Source of the DNA: Flavobacterium sp.
GTDB lineage: Bacteria > Bacteroidota > Bacteroidia > Flavobacteriales > Flavobacteriaceae
DNA: 11,585 bases
Reading direction: 5' to 3'
NCBI RefSeq assembly: GCF_030146175.1
Contig: NZ_JASLCE010000132.1
Coordinates: 1-11,585, forward strand
The notes below the pieces were generated by a model that ran no database searches, had not been told where the DNA came from, and saw only the letters and a program-made list of their open reading frames with translations. The position numbers and the translations under genes are program-made. Positions 1 through 6,211 of the stretch are shown piece by piece; position 1 is the first letter of the stretch; each line of letters starts with the position of its first letter.

Positions 1-2
1 AA

Positions 3-104
3 CAGCTCGTTTATTTTGAAAATTTGAATATTTTAGCAAAAAAAAATCCCAATAATGAGAAATATAATGAGTATCCTGTGTTTTTTAAGCCTGCTATCCT
101 GTAA
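3..104 (+). CDS. Possible 3' end of an upstream gene (partial, doubtful)
   Basis: The reading frame beginning at base 3 is open from the window edge to a TAA at 102-104, giving a tail that ends in EYPVFFKPAIL. This has a protein-like composition, but only 33 codons are visible and the frame would overlap the start of the lipoprotein gene by about 38 to 50 bases, which is long for a same-strand overlap. In AT-rich DNA an open stretch of this length can occur by chance. It could equally be noncoding leader of the lipoprotein gene. Sequence upstream of the window is needed to decide. Confidence 0.2.
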   Translation, partial: QLVYFENLNILAKKNPNNEKYNEYPVFFKPAIL

Positions 105-1029
105 GAAAACAGAAGAAGATATCAATGTAAAATCAAAAGAAATTACTCTAAACAAAGAATGGCAGGGCGATATAGCCATCTCGGATTTGGATTTTGCCAA
201 TTCCATCTATCCAACATGCAGGGTAAGCGGGGATTTTTTCGAGCGATCCGGTGAGCAAATGGAAGCGGATAAGACGGAATGTATTTTATCGAAAATTAAG
301 TTTGATTATGAAAAATTAGAATCTGTTAAGGCTAGAGTTTCAGCTGGGAAAATAAACTCCAAAACGGAAGTTTTTATTAAAACGACTAAACCAAAACCTA
401 TTGAAGGTGCATCGCTTCCTCATCAGGCAACTTTATATGTAGAAGTTAATAACAAGGTTACCGATTCCATGATTATTTATCACAGTATAAATTTTGACAT
501 GGCTTTGGAGGTATCACAACGCTATTATTATCTTAATAAAGATATGATTTACCTATTGGATTTTTTTGAAAATGAATCCGGATCCGGGGCTAAAAAATGG
601 GCACAATATAAAATAAACACCTCCGGAAAAATCATTTTAGTAAAACAAAAAATATTTTCTCCCGAAGATTTTGATGATAGTAGAGAAGCTTCCGAAGCCG
701 AGAACGATATGGCGGAGGAAGTTGATAGGTCTTGGAACGGAAGCTATCATGCTGAAGGATCAAACGGAACCCTATTTGATATAACCATAAATTGGTTAGA
801 CGACATTTCGCTAACAATTACTGAAGATGGAATAAAGAATAGCTATCCAAATCTAAAAGCGATGAAAATGGGTGATGAGAAAATCAAAATCAATTATGAT
901 CTTTCCCTGAGTGATGAAATGGGAGTGATCTATATCAAAAAAAAGGAGAATGGTTTTTATATTTCCGGGAGCCCAATCTTTCCAATCCTTCCGGGTGCTG
1001 ATGAAATGCCTCTGGATAAAATCAGATAA
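55..1029 (+). CDS. Putative lipoprotein of unknown function
   Basis: The 324-residue product is not one I recognise. It starts with a short lipoprotein signal peptide: a basic start (MRN), a hydrophobic stretch and the lipobox LLSC with the modified cysteine at residue 16. Residues just after it (CKKTEED) combine Lys with an acidic run, which resembles the surface-export signals described for Bacteroidota lipoproteins, so an outer-membrane and perhaps surface location is inferred. The mature part has two segments: residues 30-200, rich in predicted beta structure with cysteines at 55 and 76 that could pair, and a C-terminal part from about 226 (RSWNGSYHAEG onward) that looks like a second small beta domain. 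An acidic linker (about 203-224) separates them. ATG at 55 is chosen because it adds the Arg of the n-region; ATG at 67 is a second option. It is a single gene converging on the peroxiredoxin operon. Confidence 0.75.
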   Translation: MRNIMSILCFLSLLSCKKTEEDINVKSKEITLNKEWQGDIAISDLDFANSIYPTCRVSGDFFERSGEQMEADKTECILSKIKFDYEKLESVKARVSAGKINSKTEVFIKTTKPKPIEGASLPHQATLYVEVNNKVTDSMIIYHSINFDMALEVSQRYYYLNKDMIYLLDFFENESGSGAKKWAQYKINTSGKIILVKQKIFSPEDFDDSREASEAENDMAEEVDRSWNGSYHAEGSNGTLFDITINWLDDISLTITEDGIKNSYPNLKAMKMGDEKIKINYDLSLSDEMGVIYIKKKENGFYISGSPIFPILPGADEMPLDKIR

Positions 1030-1070
1030 TATATTTTAGGAGTAAAGAACAGTCTTAAAACGGCATACAT

Positions 1071-1101
1071 AAAAAAACGCCTTCCTTTCGGAAAGCGTTT
1101 T
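1071..1101 (-). terminator. Intrinsic terminator of the peroxiredoxin operon
   Basis: Read on the minus strand, a 12-base stem (arms 1101-1090 and 1085-1074, with one G-U pair) closes on a GAAA tetraloop and runs into seven U residues (1077-1071). This is a textbook intrinsic terminator 25 bases past the stop of the last gene of the minus-strand operon. On the plus strand the same hairpin has a C-A mismatch and is followed by GTATT rather than a T run, so it would be a weaker terminator for the lipoprotein gene, although flanking T residues leave bidirectional action possible. Confidence 0.85.
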
Positions 1102-1125
1102 GTATTACAATTTGGAGCGTCGGGT

Positions 1126-1383
1126 TTATTTGTCGATCGAACCCAGAACCCGTTTCATAAAGCTGTTTAAAGCTTCTTTTTTATCGGTTCCTTCTTTTAC
1201 CATTTTGTTTACTTCCAATGCGCCATACATATTGGAGATTAGCTCTCCGATAACGTCTAGTTCTTCGTCTTTTAACGATGGAACTTCGGTTAACGCTTCC
1301 AGTACTTCGATGGTTTCGATGATATAATCCTGGTCGTTCTCTTCAATGAACTGTGTAAGTTGTTTAATTACAGGTAATTTCAT
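1126..1383 (-). CDS. Small acidic DUF6952-like protein
   Basis: The 85-residue protein is acidic (about 18 Asp/Glu against 10 Lys/Arg), probably all-helical, with no signal peptide, no membrane segment and no cysteine. I recall it as a conserved Flavobacteriia family of unknown function (DUF6952); that name is from memory. It is the last gene of the operon, with only two bases between the thioredoxin-like stop codon and its ATG, so it is very likely translated by coupling with that gene. Its position points to a role with the peroxiredoxin/thioredoxin pair, but the lack of cysteine rules out a thiol carrier role of its own. An adaptor, chaperone or regulator of that pair is possible but purely inferred. 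The operon terminator follows directly. Confidence 0.8.
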   Translation of the reverse strand: MKLPVIKQLTQFIEENDQDYIIETIEVLEALTEVPSLKDEELDVIGELISNMYGALEVNKMVKEGTDKKEALNSFMKRVLGSIDK

Positions 1384-1385
1384 AA

Positions 1386-1694
1386 TTAAGCGATTTCATT
1401 TACCAATTCCGACAATACTTCTGCTTTGTTGGTTTGCGATTGGTTTACCAAGGCACCGTTAACGAAAGTAGCAAAAGTAGGCAAGTTACTCACATTAGCC
1501 AGTTTTCGCGATTCCGGAGAATTCTCGGCATCAACCAATACAAAAGTGATGTTTTCTTTTTCGGAAGCCAGTTTTTTAAATTTTGGCTTCATGATACGGC
1601 AGTTTCCACACCAGGAAGCAGAAAATTGTACTACTACTTTTTCGTTAGCATTGACCAACTCCTGTAGTTTATCTTCATTTAATTCAATTAACAT
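1386..1694 (-). CDS. Thioredoxin family protein (WCGNC active site)
   Basis: The 102-residue cytoplasmic protein has a single thioredoxin fold. The active site is WCGNC with cysteines at 29 and 32, and the cis-proline loop is NLPT (Pro72). It lacks a signal peptide. By family knowledge it exchanges dithiol and disulfide with partner proteins; the peroxiredoxin gene lies 18 bases upstream on the same strand, so that enzyme is the obvious substrate. Two positions differ from classical thioredoxin: the proline of WCGPC is Asn31, and the buried Asp26 of E. coli thioredoxin aligns with Gln23 (VVQFSASWC). It is therefore probably a specialised thioredoxin rather than the general housekeeping TrxA. 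The leader before the ATG is A/T-rich with no Shine-Dalgarno sequence, usual for Bacteroidota. Confidence 0.93.
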   Translation of the reverse strand: MLIELNEDKLQELVNANEKVVVQFSASWCGNCRIMKPKFKKLASEKENITFVLVDAENSPESRKLANVSNLPTFATFVNGALVNQSQTNKAEVLSELVNEIA

Positions 1695-1712
1695 AGCAAT
1701 TTTTTTTAAGAA

Positions 1713-2348
1713 TTAGTTATTTAAGTAGTTTGCAACACCTTCTCTGGTAGCAAACATCGCTTCTTTTCCTTCTTCCCAGTTAGCAGGGCAAACTTCACCT
1801 TTAGTCTGAACGTGCGTATAAGCATCGATAAGACGTAGGTACTCGTTTACGTTTCTACCAAGTGGCATATCGTTTACACTTTCGTGGAAAATTTTTCCGG
1901 TTTCATCTACTAAATAAGTAGCACGGTACGTTACATTAGAACCTTCGATAATAACCGTATCCAATTCGTCATTGTAATTAGCAGTTTCGATATCTAAAAT
2001 ACCTAAGATGTTCGCCAGGTTACGAGTCGTATCGGCTAAGATTGGGTATGTAACACCTTCGATTCCACCGTTGTTTTTTGGTGTGTTTAACCAGGCAAAG
2101 TGTACTTCGTTAGTATCACATGAAGCACCGATTACAATAGTGTTTCTTTTTTCGAATTCAGGTAAAGCTGCTTGGAAGGCGTGTAATTCAGTTGGACAAA
2201 CAAAAGTAAAGTCTTTTGGATACCAAAATAATAATACTTTTTTGTTGTTTTTAGTTGCTTCTTCAAAGATGTTGATTTTTAAATTATCACCCATTTCAGA
2301 GATAGCGTCAATTGCAATGCTTGGAAATTTTTTACCTACTAATGACAT
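1713..2348 (-). CDS. Typical 2-Cys peroxiredoxin (AhpC/TSA family)
   Basis: The 211-residue cytoplasmic enzyme reduces hydrogen peroxide, organic hydroperoxides and perhaps peroxynitrite with thiol electrons. The peroxidatic cysteine is Cys51 in FTFVCPTE, and the resolving cysteine is Cys187 in GEVCPANW, so this is a typical 2-Cys (Prx1/AhpC) enzyme acting as a dimer of head-to-tail partners. The region where overoxidation-sensitive enzymes carry GGLG reads GGIEG, and the C-terminal tail lacks a YF motif, which suggests a form resistant to overoxidation. No AhpF gene is nearby; the thioredoxin-like gene directly downstream is the likely reductant. It is the first gene of a three-gene operon and starts at an ATG behind an A-rich leader. 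Confidence 0.96.
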   Translation of the reverse strand: MSLVGKKFPSIAIDAISEMGDNLKINIFEEATKNNKKVLLFWYPKDFTFVCPTELHAFQAALPEFEKRNTIVIGASCDTNEVHFAWLNTPKNNGGIEGVTYPILADTTRNLANILGILDIETANYNDELDTVIIEGSNVTYRATYLVDETGKIFHESVNDMPLGRNVNEYLRLIDAYTHVQTKGEVCPANWEEGKEAMFATREGVANYLNN

Positions 2349-2388
2349 AATTTTAATGAATTTTAAAGATTATTATTTTTTTGCAGTA

Positions 2389-2396
2389 CAAAAGTA
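2389..2396 (-). promoter_or_regulatory. Candidate -7 box for the peroxiredoxin operon
   Basis: On the minus strand this reads TACTTTTG, matching the Bacteroidota -7 consensus TAnnTTTG. It would place transcription start near 2382, about 33 bases before the peroxiredoxin ATG. No TTG or TTTG is found at the usual distance upstream, so if it is the promoter, an activator may compensate for the missing -33 element. This is the only full TAnnTTTG match close to the gene on this strand. Confidence 0.4.
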
Positions 2397-2504
2397 GCCA
2401 ATTCTTAGTGGACCTTTGTATTAAGTTTGATTATTATTTTTTATTTTAATATAAATAAAATCTATCTGTATCCGTGGTTTTTACTTTATTTACCAGAGAA
2501 CCGA

Positions 2505-2518
2505 CAATTTATAAATTG
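2505..2518. repeat. Perfect 14-bp palindrome, possible operator
   Basis: CAATTTATAAATTG is its own reverse complement. It lies 6 bases upstream of the candidate -7 box of the permease gene, that is, in the spacer and -33 zone of that promoter, where no TTG element is found. The position suits a dimeric regulator acting either way. AT-rich DNA yields such palindromes by chance roughly once in ten kilobases, so the location is the only support. Confidence 0.35.
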
Positions 2519-2524
2519 GTTTTA

Positions 2525-2532
2525 TATATTTG
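2525..2532 (+). promoter_or_regulatory. Candidate -7 box for the permease group
   Basis: TATATTTG matches the Bacteroidota -7 consensus TAnnTTTG and would start transcription near 2539, giving a leader of about 75 bases. The expected -33 TTG/TTTG is absent at the usual 17 to 23 base distance, where a palindrome lies instead. The promoter assignment is tentative. Confidence 0.35.
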
Positions 2533-2615
2533 TTTTTATTAGCAGAAAAAAAAATTACGGTTTAATTTATTGTTAATAATCCTAAAAACTAACCGATTAC
2601 GCACAAAAATAATTT

Positions 2616-4568
2616 ATGAGTTTTTCAAATTTATTTCGAAAAAAATCCGTTGAAGACATATTAAAACAGGTAAAGCAGAATGCAGCCGATGGTCACGGAG
2701 CCTTGGGTAAGCATTTAACCACAAGAGATTTAACCGCATTTGGAATTGCAGCCATAGTAGGAGCCGGGATTTTCAGTACGATTGGAAAGGCGAGTTCCGA
2801 CGGTGGTCCGGCTGTTATCTTTTTATTCCTTTTTACGGCGCTGGCCTGTGGATTTGCTGCTTTTGCCTATGCTGAGTTTGCTTCGATGGTGCCCGTTTCG
2901 GGAAGTGCCTATACCTATTCGTATGTGGCTTTTGGCGAATTAATCGCCTGGATTATCGGTTGGGCGTTGATCATGGAATATGCGATCGGAAATATTACCG
3001 TTGCGATTTCCTGGAGTGACTATTTTACCGGATTGCTCGCAAGTGGTGGCATACACCTGCCACAATGGATACAAATGGATTACCTGACGGCTTCCAACGG
3101 TTATGCTGAAGCCACTGCACTTATGCAGGGTGGGAAGTCCTTTGAAAACCTGAGTGCTGCGTTACAGGCGGCTCATGAGGCTTGGACCACGTCACCGGTT
3201 ATCGGGTCGTTTCACTTTGTTGCTGATCTTCCTGCATTATTGATCATTATAATTATTACCTGGTTGGTATACCGCGGAATGAAAGAATCCCGTAATGCCA
3301 GTAACCTGATGGTGGTCGTTAAACTGGCGATTATTTTATTGGTTATTGCCGTGGGGGTATTTTATGTGGATACCGAAAATTGGAATCCGTTTGCACCAAA
3401 TGGCGTTAATGGAGTTTTAAAAGGTGTTTCGGCCGTTTTCTTTGCTTATATCGGATTTGATGCTATCTCAACGACTGCTGAAGAATGTAAAAATCCCCAA
3501 AGGGATTTACCACGCGGAATGATGTGGGCAATCGTGATTTGTACGATACTATATATTGTAATTGCATTGGTATTAACCGGAATGGTTAATTATAAGGAAT
3601 TGAATGTTGGCGATCCGCTCGCATTTGTATTTGAAAAACTTGACCTGAAATGGTTGTCCGGAATTATTGCTGTTAGCGCAGTTGTGGCCATGGCCAGCGT
3701 ATTGTTGGTTTTCCAAATGGGACAACCGCGTATCTGGATGAGTATGAGTCGTGATGGTTTATTGCCAAAACGTTTTTCGAAAGTACATCCGAAATATAAA
3801 ACGCCTTCTTATGCTACCATCGTAACCGGTTTTGTAGTGGCGATACCGGCTTTATTTTTAAACCTGACGATGGTAACCGATTTGTGTAGTATTGGAACCT
3901 TGTTTGCCTTTGTACTGGTTTGTGCCGGCGTTTTGGTATTACAGGATCGAAAAGACATACCACGCGGTAAATTTAAAACGCCTTATATCAATGCCAAATA
4001 TATCGCGCCGGTATTAGTGATCGTAGGTTTGGTATTGGCCTTTACGGTCAATAAAAAAGCGACAATGGATTTTATTACCAATGTTCCGCAAATTAACGAG
4101 CCATCGGCTATTGTTACGGCTTTAACCAAAGAAGAAGCCACCGGAGTATACAATCAGTTATTGCAGGGGGATAAAGCACATATTGCTAAGGAAACGCAGG
4201 ATTTGGAACACATTCTAAGTAATTATAAAGAAGAAGATGCCGGTAAATATGCAGAAATGGTTGCCGGATTACCCATAAAAGACTCGGTAAAATACGAAAG
4301 CGGACTGGCTTTATTCCAGCATAAAATTCCAATGTGGATCTTTTTTATCGTATTGATCGGATTAACCGTTTGGGCGTACAAAAAAAGTTTGTCATTAATT
4401 CCGCTTTTAGGATTGATCTGTTGTTTGTATATGATGGCGGAACTAAGCGTATGGAACTGGATTTATTTTACAATCTGGTTGTTGATCGGACTGGCTATCT
4501 ATTTTGGCTATAGTCAGAAAAACAGTAAGCTAAACTTTAATAAAATTGAGCCGAAACTAAACGATTAA
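2616..4568 (+). CDS. APC-superfamily amino acid permease, cationic amino acid transporter type
   Basis: The 650-residue inner-membrane protein has the LeuT-like APC fold. The TM1 unwound motif GIAAIVGAGIF is at residues 43-53, the TM6 motif FAYIGFDAISTTAEE at 276-290, and the conserved loop PRIWMSMSRDGLLP at 371-384. After about 12 helices there is a C-terminal pair (593-632) typical of the cationic amino acid transporter (CAT/YfnA) group, so about 14 helices in all. Substrate is not readable; amino acid uptake by proton symport or exchange is the family role. Two insertions make it much longer than the usual 450-500 residues: about 142-200 between TM3 and TM4, and about 480-568 between TM11 and TM12. 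Helix counting places both on the periplasmic side. Start is the ATG at 2616 behind an A-rich leader. It probably heads a group with the kinase-like and mgsA genes. Confidence 0.93.
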   Translation: MSFSNLFRKKSVEDILKQVKQNAADGHGALGKHLTTRDLTAFGIAAIVGAGIFSTIGKASSDGGPAVIFLFLFTALACGFAAFAYAEFASMVPVSGSAYTYSYVAFGELIAWIIGWALIMEYAIGNITVAISWSDYFTGLLASGGIHLPQWIQMDYLTASNGYAEATALMQGGKSFENLSAALQAAHEAWTTSPVIGSFHFVADLPALLIIIIITWLVYRGMKESRNASNLMVVVKLAIILLVIAVGVFYVDTENWNPFAPNGVNGVLKGVSAVFFAYIGFDAISTTAEECKNPQRDLPRGMMWAIVICTILYIVIALVLTGMVNYKELNVGDPLAFVFEKLDLKWLSGIIAVSAVVAMASVLLVFQMGQPRIWMSMSRDGLLPKRFSKVHPKYKTPSYATIVTGFVVAIPALFLNLTMVTDLCSIGTLFAFVLVCAGVLVLQDRKDIPRGKFKTPYINAKYIAPVLVIVGLVLAFTVNKKATMDFITNVPQINEPSAIVTALTKEEATGVYNQLLQGDKAHIAKETQDLEHILSNYKEEDAGKYAEMVAGLPIKDSVKYESGLALFQHKIPMWIFFIVLIGLTVWAYKKSLSLIPLLGLICCLYMMAELSVWNWIYFTIWLLIGLAIYFGYSQKNSKLNFNKIEPKLND

Positions 4569-4600
4569 AAGGTTTTAAAAGACGAATAACACACAACAGG

Positions 4601-5446
4601 ATGAGATTAGTAGTGGATAGTGGCTCTACAAAAGCCGACTGGATTGCATTGGATGGCAATGGGAATATACAGTTTACTGTGACAACCTTAGGGTTAAACC
4701 CGGAAGTGCTGGAAAAAGAGGAAATGTTGGAACGAATGTCACAACGTTTTGATATTTCGCATAATAGAGATCTGGTTACGCATTTGTTTTTTTATGGTGC
4801 CGGTTGTGGAACCGACCGAATGAAGAATTTTCTGGCAGGGGTTTTTAGGGAATATTTTCCAAATGCGGAAGTCGTAGTCCATGAAGATACCTATGCTGCG
4901 GTATATGCTACAACACCACAAGGAGAAGAAGCAATCGTGTGTATATTAGGTACGGGATCGAATTGCAGTTATTTCGACGGAAAAGAATTGCATCAGAAAG
5001 TACAATCGTTAGGCTATATCGCTATGGATGATTGTAGCGGAAACCGTTTTGGTCGTCATCTGATTCGCGCGTATTATTTTGGTACGATGCCAAAAGAACT
5101 GGCCGAAAAATTCGAAAAAGAATACGACCTCGATCCGGATGCGATCAAACACAATTTTTATAAAGTACCGAATCCAAATGCCTATCTGGCTACTTTTGCC
5201 AAATTCCTGATTCAGCATAAAGATCATGCGTTTATTCACGAAATTGTCGTAAAAGAAATGCAGTTTTTTGTAGATCATTATATTATGCAATATGAAAACT
5301 GCAAAGAAATACCGGTGCATTTTATCGGATCGATAGCTTATTATCTGAAAAATGAACTCCAGGAAATACTTGCGAAAAGTGGATTAACGCTGGGGAATGT
5401 CTACCGAAAACCGATTGACGGATTAATTAATTATCATACGGTATAA
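4601..5446 (+). CDS. BadF/BadG/BcrA/BcrD-type ATPase, N-acetylglucosamine kinase-like
   Basis: The 281-residue cytoplasmic protein belongs to the ASKHA (actin/sugar kinase/Hsp70) fold. Phosphate-1 loop is DSGSTKADW (6-14), the likely catalytic Asp is Asp96 in VVVHEDTYAA, phosphate-2 loop is GTGSN (117-121), and the adenosine motif is HFIGSIAYYL (240-249). Relatives phosphorylate N-acetylglucosamine or other amino sugars with ATP, or act as ATPases that activate radical dehydratases. No dehydratase gene is near, so sugar kinase is favoured, but the usual GDEGSG segment reads MDDCSG here (142-147), so the substrate is uncertain. Cysteines are present but do not form an obvious Fe-S site. It starts 32 bases after the permease stop and ends 6 bases before mgsA, which suggests co-transcription with both. 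Confidence 0.85.
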   Translation: MRLVVDSGSTKADWIALDGNGNIQFTVTTLGLNPEVLEKEEMLERMSQRFDISHNRDLVTHLFFYGAGCGTDRMKNFLAGVFREYFPNAEVVVHEDTYAAVYATTPQGEEAIVCILGTGSNCSYFDGKELHQKVQSLGYIAMDDCSGNRFGRHLIRAYYFGTMPKELAEKFEKEYDLDPDAIKHNFYKVPNPNAYLATFAKFLIQHKDHAFIHEIVVKEMQFFVDHYIMQYENCKEIPVHFIGSIAYYLKNELQEILAKSGLTLGNVYRKPIDGLINYHTV

Positions 5447-5452
5447 AATAAA

Positions 5453-5827
5453 ATGGAAATAGCAATAATAGCCCATGACGGGATGAAAGCCGATCTGGTT
5501 CAGTTTTTAAACAAACACAAGAGCTTTTTGAAATCGGATGAGATAGCGCTTATCGCAACCGGTACAACCGGGAGTAAAGCGGAAAATGCAGGATTTAAGG
5601 TAACGCGAATGTTGTCTGGTCCTTTGGGAGGTGATGCGCAGATTGCGGCGCGCGTGGCTGAGGGAAAATGCAATATGGTATTGTTTTTTAAAGACCCTTT
5701 AGCAAAACACCCTCATGAGGCAGATATTAACATGCTCATAAGGGTGTGTGATGTACATAATGTGCCTTTGGCAACCAATGAGGCAACTGCCGAATTATTG
5801 ATTAAGGCTATTTCTCAGCAATCATAG
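5453..5827 (+). CDS. mgsA: Methylglyoxal synthase
   Basis: The 124-residue cytoplasmic enzyme converts dihydroxyacetone phosphate to methylglyoxal and phosphate, a bypass of lower glycolysis used when phosphate is short or sugar phosphates build up. Family signatures are all visible: IAHDGMK (6-12), ATGTTG (35-40), SGPLGGD (55-61), FFKDPL (78-83) and PHEADI (87-92). Asp61 corresponds to catalytic Asp71 of E. coli, His88 to His98 and Asp91 to Asp101. Its length is somewhat below the E. coli enzyme (about 150), lacking N- and C-terminal extensions, as in many bacteria. It lies 6 bases after the kinase-like gene, so the two are almost surely one transcript. Its last 20 bases overlap the convergent ridA gene. 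Confidence 0.95.
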   Translation: MEIAIIAHDGMKADLVQFLNKHKSFLKSDEIALIATGTTGSKAENAGFKVTRMLSGPLGGDAQIAARVAEGKCNMVLFFKDPLAKHPHEADINMLIRVCDVHNVPLATNEATAELLIKAISQQS

Positions 5828-6191
5828 AGATTTCTACATTAACGTTTTTAGGCAAACAAGCCACCTGAACCGTTTCGCGTGCCGGAGCGGTTTTTTCGTT
5901 AAAATAAGCACCGTAAACGCCGTTTATTTTTGCGAAATCGTTCATGTCGCTAATAAAGATAGTCGTCTTAACAACGTTTTCAAACGACATACCAGCCGCT
6001 TCCAATACCGCTTTCATATTCTCCATAACCTGTTTGGTTTCCACTTCAATGGAAGAAGTGATCAATTCGCCGGTTTTAGGATCCAAAGCAATTTGCCCTG
6101 AGGTGTATAACGTACGGTCGTTTACCAGTACAGCCTGATTGTATGGACCGATTGGAGCCGGTGCATTTTCGGTAAAAATAATCTGTTTCAT
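5808..6191 (-). CDS. ridA: RidA family enamine/imine deaminase
   Basis: The 127-residue cytoplasmic protein is a RidA (YjgF/YER057c/UK114) trimer subunit, which hydrolyses reactive enamines and imines such as 2-aminoacrylate made by PLP enzymes, protecting those enzymes. The family motifs are intact: PIGPYNQA at 13-20 with Tyr17, Arg105 in APARETV, and Glu120 near the C-terminus (NVEISMIAEK). These residues have the same numbers as in E. coli RidA, and Arg105 is the residue that defines the active subgroup. It starts 20 bases after the lptD stop, so it probably lies on the lptD transcript. Its 3' end overlaps mgsA by 20 bases with no room for a terminator. Confidence 0.95.
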   Translation of the reverse strand: MKQIIFTENAPAPIGPYNQAVLVNDRTLYTSGQIALDPKTGELITSSIEVETKQVMENMKAVLEAAGMSFENVVKTTIFISDMNDFAKINGVYGAYFNEKTAPARETVQVACLPKNVNVEISMIAEK

Positions 6192-6211
6192 GCTATTGTG
6201 TTTTTTAATGA

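Larger units (their letters stand above)
2349..2615. other. Divergent intergenic region, peroxiredoxin operon / permease
   Basis: This 267-base spacer separates the peroxiredoxin operon (minus) from the permease group (plus). It is very AT-rich and has no credible coding frame. It contains the candidate minus-strand -7 box at 2389-2396, a TAAGTTTG at 2422-2429 with no partner element, an all-A/T inverted repeat at 2439-2460, a perfect 14-base palindrome at 2505-2518 and a plus-strand TATATTTG at 2525-2532. No riboswitch or structured RNA could be recognised. Confidence 0.7.

Noticed and set aside
2008..2397. 129-codon open frame opposite the peroxiredoxin gene
   Set aside because: It is antisense to a conserved enzyme and its composition reflects that gene's codons; no recognisable domain.
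2422..2429. TAAGTTTG, a second -7-like box on the plus strand
   Set aside because: No TTG or TTTG at 17-23 bases upstream and about 185 bases from the permease start; kept only as a note in the spacer entry.
2439..2460. Inverted repeat with arms TTTTATTT and AAATAAAA
   Set aside because: All A/T, 6-base loop, too weak to form a useful hairpin and expected by chance in such AT-rich spacer DNA.
2557..2597. CGGTT and AACCG arms in the permease leader, considered as a riboswitch or attenuator stem
   Set aside because: Only five or six pairs separated by about 25 bases, with no T tract and no known riboswitch core nearby.
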